Below, in pieces: positions 49,502 through 62,775 of a stretch of DNA of 64,000 nucleotides; the first letter of the stretch is position 1, and the number at the start of each line of letters is the position of its first letter. A program made the position numbers and the translations under genes. The stretch is from Solibacillus palustris. GTDB taxonomy: Bacteria > Bacillota > Bacilli > Bacillales_A > Planococcaceae. The stretch spans positions 1 through 64,000 of the forward strand of contig NZ_JAKZFC010000007.1 of NCBI RefSeq assembly GCF_022549215.1, given 5' to 3'. The notes beneath the pieces are model-generated. The model saw only the letters and a list, made by a program, of their open reading frames with translations, ran no database searches and was not told the DNA's origin.

Positions 49502-50068
49502 ATGAATCTTGGCATTCGCACAATCGCATTGCTTCTATTTTTAATTACTGCAATTTTGTTATTTATTTTAGTGATTCAATGTATTCGGTACTTTTTTAGA
49601 AAAATAACTTTCCCTAAAAAGCTTGCTCTCACAACTTCTACGGGATTTCTTGTATTGTTAGCGATTTTTGTGTACATTCAATATTTCTTTACGTTTGCAC
49701 TCATCGGTACAGAGCATATGGAAATCGGAGCGGGACCGATATTATCACCATCGGAAAACTATGCCGCACAGGTCTACTATGAGCCGTATGGTGGGGTTTT
49801 AGGTGGTGTGAATGTTTGGGTAGAAGTGACGGATATCGAAAAGCAAACGACAAAAATCGTATATTATGCGGATGCGAAAAATAAAGTAACACTGCAGTGG
49901 ATAGATGAAACTACTTTGTCTATTAACAATGAGGACCAAACGTATACGGATTCAAATCGAAGTATACAGTTAAATATTGAACGCGAAATTTATCATGAAA
50001 ACGGTTTAGCTTGTCAAAGTTTGTTATTACGAAATAGCTTTGAAACGTGCTATCAATATAAGGATTAA
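49502..50068 (+). CDS. DUF5412 family membrane protein
   Basis: A 188-aa protein with two N-terminal membrane segments (about 6-30 and 45-66) and an extracellular C-terminal domain. GPILSPSENYAAQVYYEPYG, GVNVWVEVTDIEKQTTKIVY, YADAKNKVTLQWIDETTLSI and YHENGLACQSLLLRN match the conserved pattern of DUF5412 proteins. ATG 49502 lies behind GGAGG. Divergent from the lipoprotein run. Function unknown. Confidence 0.82.
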   Translation: MNLGIRTIALLLFLITAILLFILVIQCIRYFFRKITFPKKLALTTSTGFLVLLAIFVYIQYFFTFALIGTEHMEIGAGPILSPSENYAAQVYYEPYGGVLGGVNVWVEVTDIEKQTTKIVYYADAKNKVTLQWIDETTLSINNEDQTYTDSNRSIQLNIEREIYHENGLACQSLLLRNSFETCYQYKD

Positions 50069-50273
50069 ATAAAAAAAACATAAGGTCCTTTTAGAAATAC
50101 CCGCTTAAATTCTCATGTAAGAACCATCATTTTTTTAATTCATATGATACAAAGAAATATTTGCACTATGTTAGCTGCATTCGAGAATGAACAATTTCCT
50201 TTGTACACTACACTTTCAACAGTGATTCTAGCATACCGTGTGAATGTTATTTCCCTATTAAAATATAAAGAAG

Positions 50274-50981
50274 GTGAAACAAATACAAAACTCCAAGTAT
50301 TTAGAACTCCTGTCCGTTCTTGGTATTGGCGGTGCACATCCTGGTGGAATTAATCTTACAAAAGAAATTTTTAAGCATGAACCTATTAATGATTCGTGTC
50401 ACGTTTTAGATGTCGGCTGTGGTACGGGTCAAACTGCCGCATATTTAACCCAGACATTCGGTGCAAAAGTTACTGCGCTCGACATTAACCCAACGATGTT
50501 AGAAAAGGCGAAGTATAGAATGAAAAGCAATGAATTACATGTAGAATTCATTGAAGGCTCAATCGAAAATACATCTTTACTAGATAGTCATTTTGATTTT
50601 ATCATTACTGAATCGGTGCTTTCATTTGTTAATAAACCAAAGGCATTAAGTGAAATATATCGGTTACTAAAAGATGGCGGTCGCTTCATTGCCATTGAAC
50701 AAACAATGAATGAACGATTAGCTCCTGCTGACGAACTCGAAATCATGCAATTTTATGGCTTTGACTCGCTTCTTATGGAAAGCGATTGGGAGGCATTATT
50801 AATACAGGCTGGCTTTGAAAATATTCAAATTCAAAATCACACCACAATAGAATCCGAACCCGATTTTCATTATTCTAATGAAATTGATCCCGAGCTTTAT
50901 AACGTCATGAAAAAGCATATAGAAATCATGCTTAACTATCAAGGAATTATTAGCTATCGGATTTATGCATGTACAAAATAA
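50274..50981 (+). CDS. class I SAM-dependent methyltransferase
   Basis: A 235-aa cytoplasmic methyltransferase. Motif I CHVLDVGCGTGQTAAYL (about 42-58) binds SAM. KVTALDINPTMLEKAKYR is motif post-I. FIEGSIENTSLLDSHFDFII and LKDGGRFIAIEQTM are motifs II/III. The start is uncertain: GTG 50274 follows AAAGAAG closely. Substrate unknown. Single gene ending before a strong terminator. Confidence 0.88.
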   Translation: MKQIQNSKYLELLSVLGIGGAHPGGINLTKEIFKHEPINDSCHVLDVGCGTGQTAAYLTQTFGAKVTALDINPTMLEKAKYRMKSNELHVEFIEGSIENTSLLDSHFDFIITESVLSFVNKPKALSEIYRLLKDGGRFIAIEQTMNERLAPADELEIMQFYGFDSLLMESDWEALLIQAGFENIQIQNHTTIESEPDFHYSNEIDPELYNVMKKHIEIMLNYQGIISYRIYACTK

Positions 50982-51006
50982 TTTACTAGGCATACATGCA
51001 TTTATA

Positions 51007-51050
51007 AACCCGACTGAAAGCGTTGTTGTCATATCGTTTTCAGTCGGGTT
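51007..51050 (+). terminator. terminator of the methyltransferase gene
   Basis: AACCCGACTGAAA and TTTCAGTCGGGTT form a perfect 13-bp stem. GACTATTTTT follows. The small plus-strand frame 50965-51171 crossing it is not a gene. Confidence 0.8.
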
Positions 51051-51223
51051 GACTATTTTTGTATGGGTTTATTTAATAAAAACGTTAAAAATGGATTTTA
51101 ATCAACCTGTTCAAATTAAACCGAAAAACTCCATTTTTTGCAGAGGTTTTTATCGAGTTAAATCGTATTAAAAAGTGTACACAAATTTACACTCTACACG
51201 TAGTAGAAGCATAACCACATGGA

Positions 51224-51258
51224 AAAGCTGAACTATCGCAAAAATTAGTTCAGCTTTA
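51224..51258. terminator. terminator-like hairpin
   Basis: AAAGCTGAACTA and TAGTTCAGCTTT form a perfect 12-bp stem around TCGCAAAAAT. It lies just after the stop of the minus-strand relic and probably ends that transcription unit. Confidence 0.7.
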
Positions 51259-51261
51259 AAA

Positions 51262-51444
51262 TTAATCATTAAAATCCAAATAATCCCCTAAATAAATCTT
51301 ATCTATTACAACATCACCCGATAAATTTTCATACATCACATTTAAATAAGTTTCATCAAGCGCAGCCCTCAAATCGGCTTCCGTTATATTTTTTGCTTTG
51401 AACACAACGCGGAATACATCATGGATCAAGCGCTCCCCGTACTG
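51262..51444 (-). pseudogene. unidentified coding segment after the pentapeptide gene
   Basis: In the same frame as the pentapeptide gene and directly after its TAG, the minus strand reads QYGERLIHDVFRVVFKAKNI, TEADLRAALDETYLNVMYEN, LSGDVVIDKIYLGDYLDFND and a stop. The 60-codon stretch has clear protein character. No good start is present, though GGGGAG precedes a TTG. It is either the end of a lost gene or a short coupled ORF. Confidence 0.45.
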
Positions 51445-52080
51445 CTAATCTTTTATAATTAAACCCAATAAGGTTGAAAATAGGATGGCTTGAGAAGTTG
51501 ATACGATGCATCCTTTTAATTCTTCAACCGATATCGTTAACGCATCAAAATTAGAAGAACTAATATCTACGCCTTTAAGTGACGTGCCCTCAAAACTGGC
51601 TTCATTTAGATGGCAATTGTTAAATTCAACCTTTTTAAATTTGCATTCATAAAAGTCCGCATTTTGTAGAGAATCATCTTGATAAACCACTTTTTCAAGT
51701 TTTGAATCTCCAAAGATAGACATATTCAAAATCGAGTTCTCAAATTTAACATTCCCTATTGAGGATTCTGAAAAATTACTCCCAAGCAATTTACAATTAA
51801 TAAATTCAGCTCGATGAATGGACGATTTATGAAGATTTACATTTGATAAATCGCAATTTTCAAATCGTACATCAAGAATGTCCATTTTACTAAAATCGGT
51901 ATTTATGAAAGTGCAATTTTTTAATACGGAACGATATAGCTGAACTCTCTCAACAGACTCATCTGAAAAATCGGTCCCTGAGATAATGCAATTTTCAAGT
52001 ATTGGATCCTCTTCATAAAAAACATCATGGAATCTTTTTTCAGTTAACGCTAATGGAATATTTGGAATATCAATTTTCAT
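51445..52080 (-). CDS. pentapeptide-repeat protein
   Basis: A 211-aa right-handed beta-helix protein. From about residue 28 to 175 the sequence repeats A(D/N)LXX-type units: LENCIISGTDFSDES, LKNCTFINTDFSKMDI, FENCDLSNVNLHKSS, FINCKLLGSNFSESS, FYECKFKKVEFNNCHL, EASFEGTSLKGVDISSSNF. The first 25 residues (IPNIPLALTEKRFHDVFYEE) precede the helix. Some relatives protect gyrase or act as adaptors; the Cys-rich unit pattern here is common in Bacillales. No resistance role can be inferred. Confidence 0.88.
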   Translation of the reverse strand: MKIDIPNIPLALTEKRFHDVFYEEDPILENCIISGTDFSDESVERVQLYRSVLKNCTFINTDFSKMDILDVRFENCDLSNVNLHKSSIHRAEFINCKLLGSNFSESSIGNVKFENSILNMSIFGDSKLEKVVYQDDSLQNADFYECKFKKVEFNNCHLNEASFEGTSLKGVDISSSNFDALTISVEELKGCIVSTSQAILFSTLLGLIIKD

Positions 52081-52295
52081 AAGCTCTGCCCTCTTTCAAT
52101 CAATTTTTCACGTAATGACTCTCCATTTATTTTCTACAGTATAGCTCATTTACCTCAATACCGATTACGTCTTATGCATTTGGTTCTATGATTATTATTC
52201 ACTTTACCGAATATACAAAATACATCCTGTTCAAAAGTTGAAAGGATTGCCGATAATAATAGTAAATATTTTACATATTTGGAGGTGGGCATGAG

Positions 52296-52667
52296 ATGAA
52301 TATACATTTAGAAAGTCATTACTATTATAACAGCATAAAAAAAGAGAGTTCTATTCGCTTATCAGATGCTTTATTTTTAGATAAAAACAAAAAATCTGAA
52401 GCAGCCTATGAAATCAAAAAAGAAAACGGCTATATTCGCCATTACGTTACGAAGGCAAATGGCGAAAAAATAATGTTAAGAGAAACAAAATTACCAAAAT
52501 CAAATGAGAATGAACAAGGCACTAGTAACGTGAAAGATATGGTTATTGAAATGGTAATGAGCCAGTTAACAAAAACGCTAGATAAAGAACAGTTCAACAT
52601 GTTTTCCAAAACTGGCTTAGTCGCTCAAAAGGAAAAGCAGAATAAAAAATACATTACTAGTATTTAG
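52296..52667 (+). CDS. hypothetical protein, 123 aa
   Basis: This soluble, lysine-rich protein starts MNIHLESHYYYNSIKKESSI behind GGAGGTG. It contains GYIRHYVTKANGEKIMLRET and a C-terminal amphipathic helix VKDMVIEMVMSQLTKTLDKE. No signal or membrane segment. Family not recognised. It lies 70 bases upstream of the small membrane protein on the same strand. Confidence 0.6.
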   Translation: MNIHLESHYYYNSIKKESSIRLSDALFLDKNKKSEAAYEIKKENGYIRHYVTKANGEKIMLRETKLPKSNENEQGTSNVKDMVIEMVMSQLTKTLDKEQFNMFSKTGLVAQKEKQNKKYITSI

Positions 52668-52737
52668 TTTTATTTAACGCCCTCTAGCTCTCGCTGTAGT
52701 TTTACAACAGAATAATTTTGAAAAGGTGGAGGAAAAA

Positions 52738-53001
52738 GTGACGAAGAATACGAGATTAATGAAGCTAAGCGTGATTTTATCGATAGTGGGGATTGTCCTT
52801 ATTATGTGTAGTGGCTGGGTTGGTAGGTCATTCAGCAATTTATGGCTTCAATCAATTGGAGGCAGTATAGACACGGAAATTTTTCTGTATATGTTGAACA
52901 GTTTTCGTAATAGCACCCTATTGATCGGTGGTATATTATTCACGGTTTGTTTACCAACTGCCATTTTTGCTTGGTACCAAACTTTGGATAAAGCGGAATG
53001 A
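52738..53001 (+). CDS. small two-helix membrane protein, 87 aa
   Basis: GTG 52738 follows GGTGGAGG by 5 bases. Two membrane segments (about 10-28 VILSIVGIVLIMCSGWVG and 55-78 STLLIGGILFTVCLPTAIFA) are separated by a loop. Family not recognised. Its stop overlaps the start of the lipoprotein gene (ATGA), so the two are coupled. Confidence 0.65.
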   Translation: MTKNTRLMKLSVILSIVGIVLIMCSGWVGRSFSNLWLQSIGGSIDTEIFLYMLNSFRNSTLLIGGILFTVCLPTAIFAWYQTLDKAE

Positions 53002-53342
53002 AACCAAAATTTCTATATTTTATACTCCCGATCCTATCGATTTGGTTGATAGTTGGTTGTACAAATAAAGAAGCAATAGAAAAGACGGATAATCCCGAAC
53101 AATATACACAGATAAAACAAGTACCTTGGGCGTTTGTAGAAGAAAACGAGTGGACAAACACTACTAAAGGAGATTGGCAAAGTGCGACAGTAAAAAACGT
53201 GATTGCTACGAATAACTATCATTTGTTCGATAAAACGGATGAAGGAAATGAAGCTTTATCTGTTACTTTTGAAGACAAGGATGGTGTTTTAATTAGTGCG
53301 CCTTCTATTCTTGTAGACCCTGTAATGCAGCCTGTTCCGTAA
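52998..53342 (+). CDS. lipoprotein, possibly truncated, 114 aa
   Basis: The signal MKPKFLYFILPILSIWLIVGC has lipobox LIVGC (Cys21). The mature part includes IKQVPWAFVEENEWTNTTKG and VTFEDKDGVLISAPSILVDP. The last dozen residues overlap the reverse complement of the truncated galE, so the natural C-terminus may have been replaced at the junction near 53310-53340. Coupled to the two-helix protein. Function unknown. Confidence 0.65.
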   Translation: MKPKFLYFILPILSIWLIVGCTNKEAIEKTDNPEQYTQIKQVPWAFVEENEWTNTTKGDWQSATVKNVIATNNYHLFDKTDEGNEALSVTFEDKDGVLISAPSILVDPVMQPVP

Positions 53343-53685
53343 TAGGCATCAACTTCTGTTCCCCATAGACAGCTGCTGTCGAAGAGAACACAATATGCTT
53401 CACTCCTTGTTCTCTCATCATTTCTAGAACGATTTGTGTTCCATACACATTGTTGTCAAAATATTTCAGTGGATCCGTCATTGATTCTCCAACTAGGGAG
53501 TTTGCGGCAAAATGCATAATCGCTTCAATATTTTCCTTTTCGAAGACTGCTTTCATAAAGTCTCGACTCTGAATGGAGCCTTCATAAAACTTAGCCATTG
53601 GGTGAATCACTTCTCGGTGTCCAGTTTGCAATTTATCAATAACGACCACATCAAAAAGACCTAGGATCTCCCTAAGCCTTTTCAA
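53305..53685 (-). pseudogene. galE: UDP-glucose 4-epimerase (galE), truncated at both ends
   Basis: About 120 residues align by eye with GalE: VVVIDKLQTGHREVIHP, FYEGSIQSRDFMKAVFEKEN, IEAIMHFAANSLVGESMTDP, YFDNNVYGTQIVLEMMREQG, VKHIVFSSTAAVYGEQKLMP. The N-terminal NAD motif (GGAGYIGSH) and everything after the SSTAAVYG strand, including YxxxK, are missing. It lies downstream of the LacI regulator gene and has lost most of its sequence. The enzyme would have fed galactose into UDP-sugars. Confidence 0.88.
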
Positions 53686-53694
53686 TTTCCTGTT

Positions 53695-54780
<1,086 letters not shown>

Positions 54781-54814
54781 TTACCAACCAAGGATTTCCC
54801 TAGACAGATTTTAA

Positions 54815-54839
54815 GGACGACGATATGTTCACGTCGTCC
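54815..54839 (-). terminator. terminator hairpin downstream of lacZ
   Basis: GGACGACG and CGTCGTCC pair perfectly. A second structure (GGGGGG...CCCCC, 54845-54890) lies between it and the lacZ stop. Confidence 0.65.
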
Positions 54840-54906
54840 CAATCTGGGGGATTTCTTCTTATCGCAGATTAACGGGCAATAAGCCCCCCACTGACTGAAG
54901 TATACA

Positions 54907-57978
<3,072 letters not shown>

Positions 57979-57981
57979 TTA

Positions 57982-58812
57982 TTATTCTTTAACAGATCCA
58001 CCTAAGATTCCTGAAATAAAATGTTTTTGCAAGAATAAGAAGAAAACAATGATGGGAATGGTAGCTAATGTTGTTCCCAACATCAATTGCCCATAATCTA
58101 TTCTTGCCATTCCTATTAAACTAGATAGAGCTACAGGCAATGTGAACATATCTTTAGAGTTTAATGTTATAAGCGGCCAAATTAAGCTATTCCATTGGGC
58201 CATGAACTGAAATATAGCAACAGCAGCTAGCGCTGGTCTTGTCATTGGTAAAATGATTGAAAAGAAAATTCTCAATTCTCCTGCTCCATCTACTCGAGAT
58301 GCCTCGATAATCGAATTAGGAACAGCCTGCATGTTTTGTCTCATTAAAAAAATCGCAAACGGGGCAGCCAAGCCTGGCAAAATAATGGCTTGGTATGTGT
58401 TGAGCCAATTAAATGACACCATCATTTCAAATAACGGGATTAACGTAACCTGTGAAGGAATCATTAATGAACATAAAATGACGAAAAAGAAAATATTCTT
58501 TCCCTTAAAATCAAATTTAGCAAAGGCATACCCTGCCATCGCACTTATAAGTGTGCTAGCTACCGTATAAACAATCGCAATAAACAATGAGTTAAAAAAT
58601 ATTCTCGTAATCCCTAAAGATTCACGAAGAGATTGGAAGTTTTGAACTAAAAAATCACCAGGAACTAGCTTTGGCGGGACACGAAAGATTTCCCCTGACT
58701 GCAGCGTAGAGCCGACAATCATCCAATAGAAAGGTGCAATGGATAGAATTACACCTAATAATAAAAAACTATAGATTCCTATTTTGATTAATCGTTTATT
58801 TGAAGTGATCAT
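57982..58812 (-). CDS. sugar ABC permease, MalG type
   Basis: A 276-aa membrane protein with six segments. The EAA loop is IEASRVDGAGELRIFFSIIL (about 168-187). N-terminal FYWMIVGSTL and C-terminal HFISGILGGSVKE are family-typical. Overlaps the MalF-type gene by 4 bases. Partner ATPase is not encoded here; a shared MsmX/UgpC-type ATPase elsewhere in the genome would be needed, as is common in Bacillales. Confidence 0.93.
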   Translation of the reverse strand: MITSNKRLIKIGIYSFLLLGVILSIAPFYWMIVGSTLQSGEIFRVPPKLVPGDFLVQNFQSLRESLGITRIFFNSLFIAIVYTVASTLISAMAGYAFAKFDFKGKNIFFFVILCSLMIPSQVTLIPLFEMMVSFNWLNTYQAIILPGLAAPFAIFLMRQNMQAVPNSIIEASRVDGAGELRIFFSIILPMTRPALAAVAIFQFMAQWNSLIWPLITLNSKDMFTLPVALSSLIGMARIDYGQLMLGTTLATIPIIVFFLFLQKHFISGILGGSVKE

Positions 58813-59732
58813 TTACTATCGTCACCTACCAATTTCATCTGAATCCAAGAAATTACTGCAGTAATTAGAACGAGAACATAAGCAATAGCTGACGCATAGC
58901 CAAACTCAAAATACTTAAATCCTGTTTCATATAAATAAAGCGTAATCGTCATTGTGGCATTGTTTGGTCCTCCAGCCGTGAGGATAAATGGCTCATCAAA
59001 CAATTGCAAAGTCCCAATTGTAGACATAACAATTGTAAATATGAAAACAGGCTTTAATAGTGGAATCGTAATCATAAAAAACTGTCTCATTTTGCTTGCA
59101 CCATCTATACTTGCTGCTTCATATAAATCTGAAGGGATATTTTGCAGACCTGCTAAAATTATGACCACATTATAACCAGTCCATCTCCATGTCATGACGA
59201 GAATTACAGATACCTTGGCCCAAAAAGGACTTGTGAGCCATGCAATATTGTCTACTCCAATAAATGATAGAAAATAGTTGACTAATCCAAAATGTTCATC
59301 TAGTAGAATCATAAATACAATGGATGCAGCAACAAGCGCCGTAATGGCTGGCATAAAAATAGCAACTCGAAAAAATGCCTTAGCCTTTACTAAAGTTGAA
59401 TGAAGTGCAACCGCTATGACTAATGCTAGAGAAATCATAAGTGGCACTTGAATAATTAATATCTGGAATGTATTAAGTAGAGATTTATAGAAAACAGGGT
59501 CATGGATTAATCGAGTATAATTAGCCACACCGACAAATGTTTTCTCTACACCGCGTACCTCTTGAAAGCTTAATACAAACGACGAAATTACTGGATATAC
59601 AGTAAAAATGAGCATTAATATTACTGCTGGACCAATAAAAAGATAGGGAGCCCGTTTAGGAGTTAGCCAGTTCTTCCTCGTTTTTAATTGATATTTTTTT
59701 TGCGTTTCTGCTATAGTTTCTACTCGTTCCAC
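58809..59732 (-). CDS. sugar ABC permease, MalF type
   Basis: A 307-aa membrane protein with six segments. The EAA loop is YEAASIDGASKMRQFFMITI (about 207-226). It has PYLFIGPAVILMLIFTVYPV at the first segment and LTAGGPNNATMTITLYLYE, characteristic of galactoside/oligosaccharide permeases. It follows the binding-protein gene by 120 bases containing a stable hairpin, the usual arrangement that favours the binding protein. Confidence 0.93.
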   Translation of the reverse strand: MERVETIAETQKKYQLKTRKNWLTPKRAPYLFIGPAVILMLIFTVYPVISSFVLSFQEVRGVEKTFVGVANYTRLIHDPVFYKSLLNTFQILIIQVPLMISLALVIAVALHSTLVKAKAFFRVAIFMPAITALVAASIVFMILLDEHFGLVNYFLSFIGVDNIAWLTSPFWAKVSVILVMTWRWTGYNVVIILAGLQNIPSDLYEAASIDGASKMRQFFMITIPLLKPVFIFTIVMSTIGTLQLFDEPFILTAGGPNNATMTITLYLYETGFKYFEFGYASAIAYVLVLITAVISWIQMKLVGDDSK

Positions 59733-59809
59733 CTAAGTCACCTCACTGATTTTCAATAAAGTTTCTTCATAATAAGCGCAATCGCCTTAAGTACATTTCT
59801 TCAAGGTTA

Positions 59810-59842
59810 GAAATGAGAGGATAGATCACATCCTCTCATTTC
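59810..59842 (-). terminator. intercistronic hairpin between binding protein and permease
   Basis: GAAATGAGAGGAT and ATCCTCTCATTTC form a perfect 13-bp stem with a 7-base loop. No long T-run follows, so it may act as a partial terminator or a 3' stabiliser, raising binding-protein output over permease. Confidence 0.7.
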
Positions 59843-59852
59843 CCTTTAACTT

Positions 59853-61148
59853 TTATTTTTTCAATTCATTTTCTAGCTGCTTTTGAGCATTTTTCAAGGC
59901 ATCTTCAACCTCTTTATTTTCTAATAAGATGGCTGATTGGACGTTACTTGTAATCTTGCTTGCTTTCGCATAATTTTCGTTGATATAAATCCCTGGCACT
60001 TCATCAACAATATCTGCAAACTTCTTGAACACCGGACCGTTATTGAAATACTCATTATTTGCTGTGAACTCAGGTAGACTATAAGTGTCCTTTAATGATG
60101 GGAAAAGTCCATATTTTTCAAATCCTAACATTTGTGACTCTTGATCGGTTGTAAAAAATTCTACATATGCATACGCTGCAGATTGATTTTTACTAGTAGA
60201 GGGAATTAACAATGAGGCCCCTCCTACATTTGCATACCTAGTGCCACCCTCTTCAAAGCTAGGTAGATAAAACACATCCCATTTTCCCTTTAAATCTGGC
60301 GCTTGGTCCATGATTGTTCCAGCATACCAAACACCGTAAGGTACTGTTGCAACTGTACCGTTTACTGTAGCCGTAACAATGCCATCCCAGCCACTGTTAT
60401 TAAAGACTAAGTCTTCATCATAAAGCTTTTTGATGGCATCCATCGCACGAATAGCTTCAGGGGATTGAAGAGTAATATTATTATCCTTATCAAAATAAGA
60501 AAGCCCTTGCTGTTGCATCATCATTTGGAAAACTCCATCATAGTTGGAAATGTCAATAGGGAGGAGCTTTGCACCAGTTGCTTCCTTAATTTTCTTTCCT
60601 GCTTCAATGTAGTCATCCCATGTTTGAATTGAATTTGGATCCACATTTGCCTTCTCAAATAAATCAACTCGGTAAAACACACCAGCTGGACCAATATCCC
60701 AAGGAGCAGCAATCATTTTCCCGTCCTTATCTTGAACTGCCGCTACTTTAGCAGGATTAAACGAATCCTTGTATTTGTCATATCCCAGCTTATCTAGTTG
60801 TAAAAACCCTTGAGGAAATTGATGGATATATCCCGGAATACGTTCATCCTCCATTAGGACAATATCAGGTAAACCTGAGCCCCTTGCTGCCAAACCGACT
60901 GTTAACTTCTCATAAAGATCACCGCTATTGAAGTTTTCTACTACTACCTCTACATCTGGATATTTCTTCTGGAAGTTTTCAACAGAAGCCTTCATCGTAT
61001 CTGCTGCTACATCCCAGCCCCAAATAGTGATCGTCCCTGCAGGATTTTTGGAATCACCAGTTTTCACTTCATCACCAGATGATTTATTTGAGCAAGCAGA
61101 TAAAATTATTAGAATCACAACAAGCACACCATACAAATACTTTTTCAT
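59853..61148 (-). CDS. sugar ABC binding lipoprotein
   Basis: A 431-aa exported lipoprotein of the extracellular solute-binding protein 1 family. Signal MKKYLYGVLVVILIILSAC with lipobox ILSAC (Cys19). The mature part has TITIWGWDVAADTMKASVEN, FQKKYPDVEVVVENF, GLPDIVLMEDERIPGYIHQF and GGASLLIPSTSKNQSAAYAY. It is first in the operon with the two permeases and LacZ, so lactose or a beta-galactoside oligomer is the inferred ligand. ATG 61148 lies behind GAGGGGGA, only 36 bases after the GcvPB-like stop. Confidence 0.93.
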   Translation of the reverse strand: MKKYLYGVLVVILIILSACSNKSSGDEVKTGDSKNPAGTITIWGWDVAADTMKASVENFQKKYPDVEVVVENFNSGDLYEKLTVGLAARGSGLPDIVLMEDERIPGYIHQFPQGFLQLDKLGYDKYKDSFNPAKVAAVQDKDGKMIAAPWDIGPAGVFYRVDLFEKANVDPNSIQTWDDYIEAGKKIKEATGAKLLPIDISNYDGVFQMMMQQQGLSYFDKDNNITLQSPEAIRAMDAIKKLYDEDLVFNNSGWDGIVTATVNGTVATVPYGVWYAGTIMDQAPDLKGKWDVFYLPSFEEGGTRYANVGGASLLIPSTSKNQSAAYAYVEFFTTDQESQMLGFEKYGLFPSLKDTYSLPEFTANNEYFNNGPVFKKFADIVDEVPGIYINENYAKASKITSNVQSAILLENKEVEDALKNAQKQLENELKK

Positions 61149-61184
61149 ATTGGTCCCCCTCAAAAATAATTGTTATTCTGCTTC

Positions 61185-62759
61185 TTACTTAATCGTTTCA
61201 CATACTGCTGTCTTCTTTAAATAGGAGCGCCAAGTAATACACCATTTCTCTGGATCATCAAGGAAATCTTGCTCATCCATTTTATGGATTGTACTACAGT
61301 GTGGAGCCGATTTAACGATTTCTGGGTTTTCATATGCTTCTTTTGAAATTTGCTCTAGTGCGTGAATATACTCATCTAAATCCTCTTTAGAGTAGGACTC
61401 TGTAGGCTCTAAGGTAAATGGTTGCTTAACAATATATGGATGGTGACTTGTCCAGTAATGAAGACCAAAGTCTGTCATTCTTCTTGTTACATCTTCAGTC
61501 GTTACACCCGTTTCATTTGTCATTTGCTCCCAGCTGTAGCGAACCTGCTCCAGACGGTGACCCTTCACATATGGAGCACTAGCTCCGCGAATTTCTAGAA
61601 CCTTATGGTACATATAGTTATTATTTAATACAGCAATTTTTGCTACTTCCTTAAGACCTTCTGCTCCAAGTGCGCGAATCCACGCATAAGAACGTAATAC
61701 CGTTTGAGCGACACCGTGGAAGGTACGAACCTTGCCAATGGAATGCTCTAAATCATATTGAAGTGTATATTTGCCGTCCTTGAGCTCAACAATCGGTGCA
61801 GGTAAGAATGGCTTTAATTCAGCCGTGACACCAAGTGCTCCCGTTGCTGGCCCCCCACACATATGAGGTGCTGCAAAGGTTTTATGAAGATTGAAGAAAC
61901 ACATATCGAAGCCAGCTTCCTTCGCTCTCGTAATCCCTAATAAACCGTTAGCATTTGCTTGGTCGTAGAAGCATAAACCGCCTGCTTGATGAACGATATC
62001 TGTAAATTCTTTAATTCTTGGATTGAAAATTCCTGTATCTTCAGGGTTTGCTACAACGAAGCCTGCTGTTCTCTCAGACACTACTGCTTTTAATTTTTCT
62101 ATATCAGGGAAACCGTTTTCATCTGGATGCAACGTAATAATCTTGTATCCCTTTACAGCCGCTGTTGCAGCTTGCGATGGATGAGAGAAAATGGTTGTGA
62201 TAATCTCGTCTCTCTTATCCCTTTCGCCTCTCGTTTCATGATATTTTCTTACAATCGATGCCATTGCAAACAGTGCTTGTGTTCCACTGCTCGGCTGGAA
62301 GGAGAAGCAATCCATTCCTGATATTTCACGCATACAAAGATCAAGATTATGGAAAACTTCAAGCATTCCTTGAACGGTTCCTTCATTTTGCAGGGGATGT
62401 AGCTCCATCATTTTTGGATCACGAATCAATAGCTCATTAATTTTTGGAATGTACTTCATCGTACATGTGCCCTGACCGATTTCTACGTTAAAATCAGACC
62501 CTAGTGTTTCTTGAGACAGTCTTAAATAATGACGCAACACACGTGCTTGACCAATTTCGGGTAGATTCGGTCTGCTTTTTCTTTGCATCGATTCCTGAAT
62601 AACTGATGTACCATCACCAACAGCTGCCGCTACTTCTTTATTGACAGGAGGCAGTTCTACTCCCTTTTCTCCAGGCTGATGGAGTTCAAAAATGATCGGC
62701 TCATTCCATTTTGCTTGATGGAAATCTCGTGTTTTGCTTGATCGCTTTATCCTTTCCAT
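61185..62759 (-). CDS. gcvPB: GcvPB-like PLP enzyme, divergent
   Basis: A 524-aa protein related to glycine dehydrogenase (decarboxylating) subunit 2. Shared with GcvPB: EPIIFELHQPGEKGVELPPV at the start, GTCTMKYIPKINELL, LHPLQNEGTVQGMLEVFHNL and the PLP lysine in CFFNLHKTFAAPHMCGGPAT (Lys about 291). Different from canonical GcvPB: SSGTQALFAM where the usual is AGAHGEWTG; FSHPSQAATA for SAHGTNPAS; YDQANANGLL for YDGANLNA; longer by about 35 residues. These changes are in the active site. It follows the GcvPA-like gene by 16 bases. Substrate may not be glycine. Confidence 0.8.
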   Translation of the reverse strand: MERIKRSSKTRDFHQAKWNEPIIFELHQPGEKGVELPPVNKEVAAAVGDGTSVIQESMQRKSRPNLPEIGQARVLRHYLRLSQETLGSDFNVEIGQGTCTMKYIPKINELLIRDPKMMELHPLQNEGTVQGMLEVFHNLDLCMREISGMDCFSFQPSSGTQALFAMASIVRKYHETRGERDKRDEIITTIFSHPSQAATAAVKGYKIITLHPDENGFPDIEKLKAVVSERTAGFVVANPEDTGIFNPRIKEFTDIVHQAGGLCFYDQANANGLLGITRAKEAGFDMCFFNLHKTFAAPHMCGGPATGALGVTAELKPFLPAPIVELKDGKYTLQYDLEHSIGKVRTFHGVAQTVLRSYAWIRALGAEGLKEVAKIAVLNNNYMYHKVLEIRGASAPYVKGHRLEQVRYSWEQMTNETGVTTEDVTRRMTDFGLHYWTSHHPYIVKQPFTLEPTESYSKEDLDEYIHALEQISKEAYENPEIVKSAPHCSTIHKMDEQDFLDDPEKWCITWRSYLKKTAVCETIK

Positions 62760-62775
62760 ATTAAAACACTCCTCT

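Noticed and set aside
50144-50353. 69-codon plus-strand frame overlapping the methyltransferase start
   Set aside because: Lacks a ribosome site, and overlaps the methyltransferase start region in another frame.
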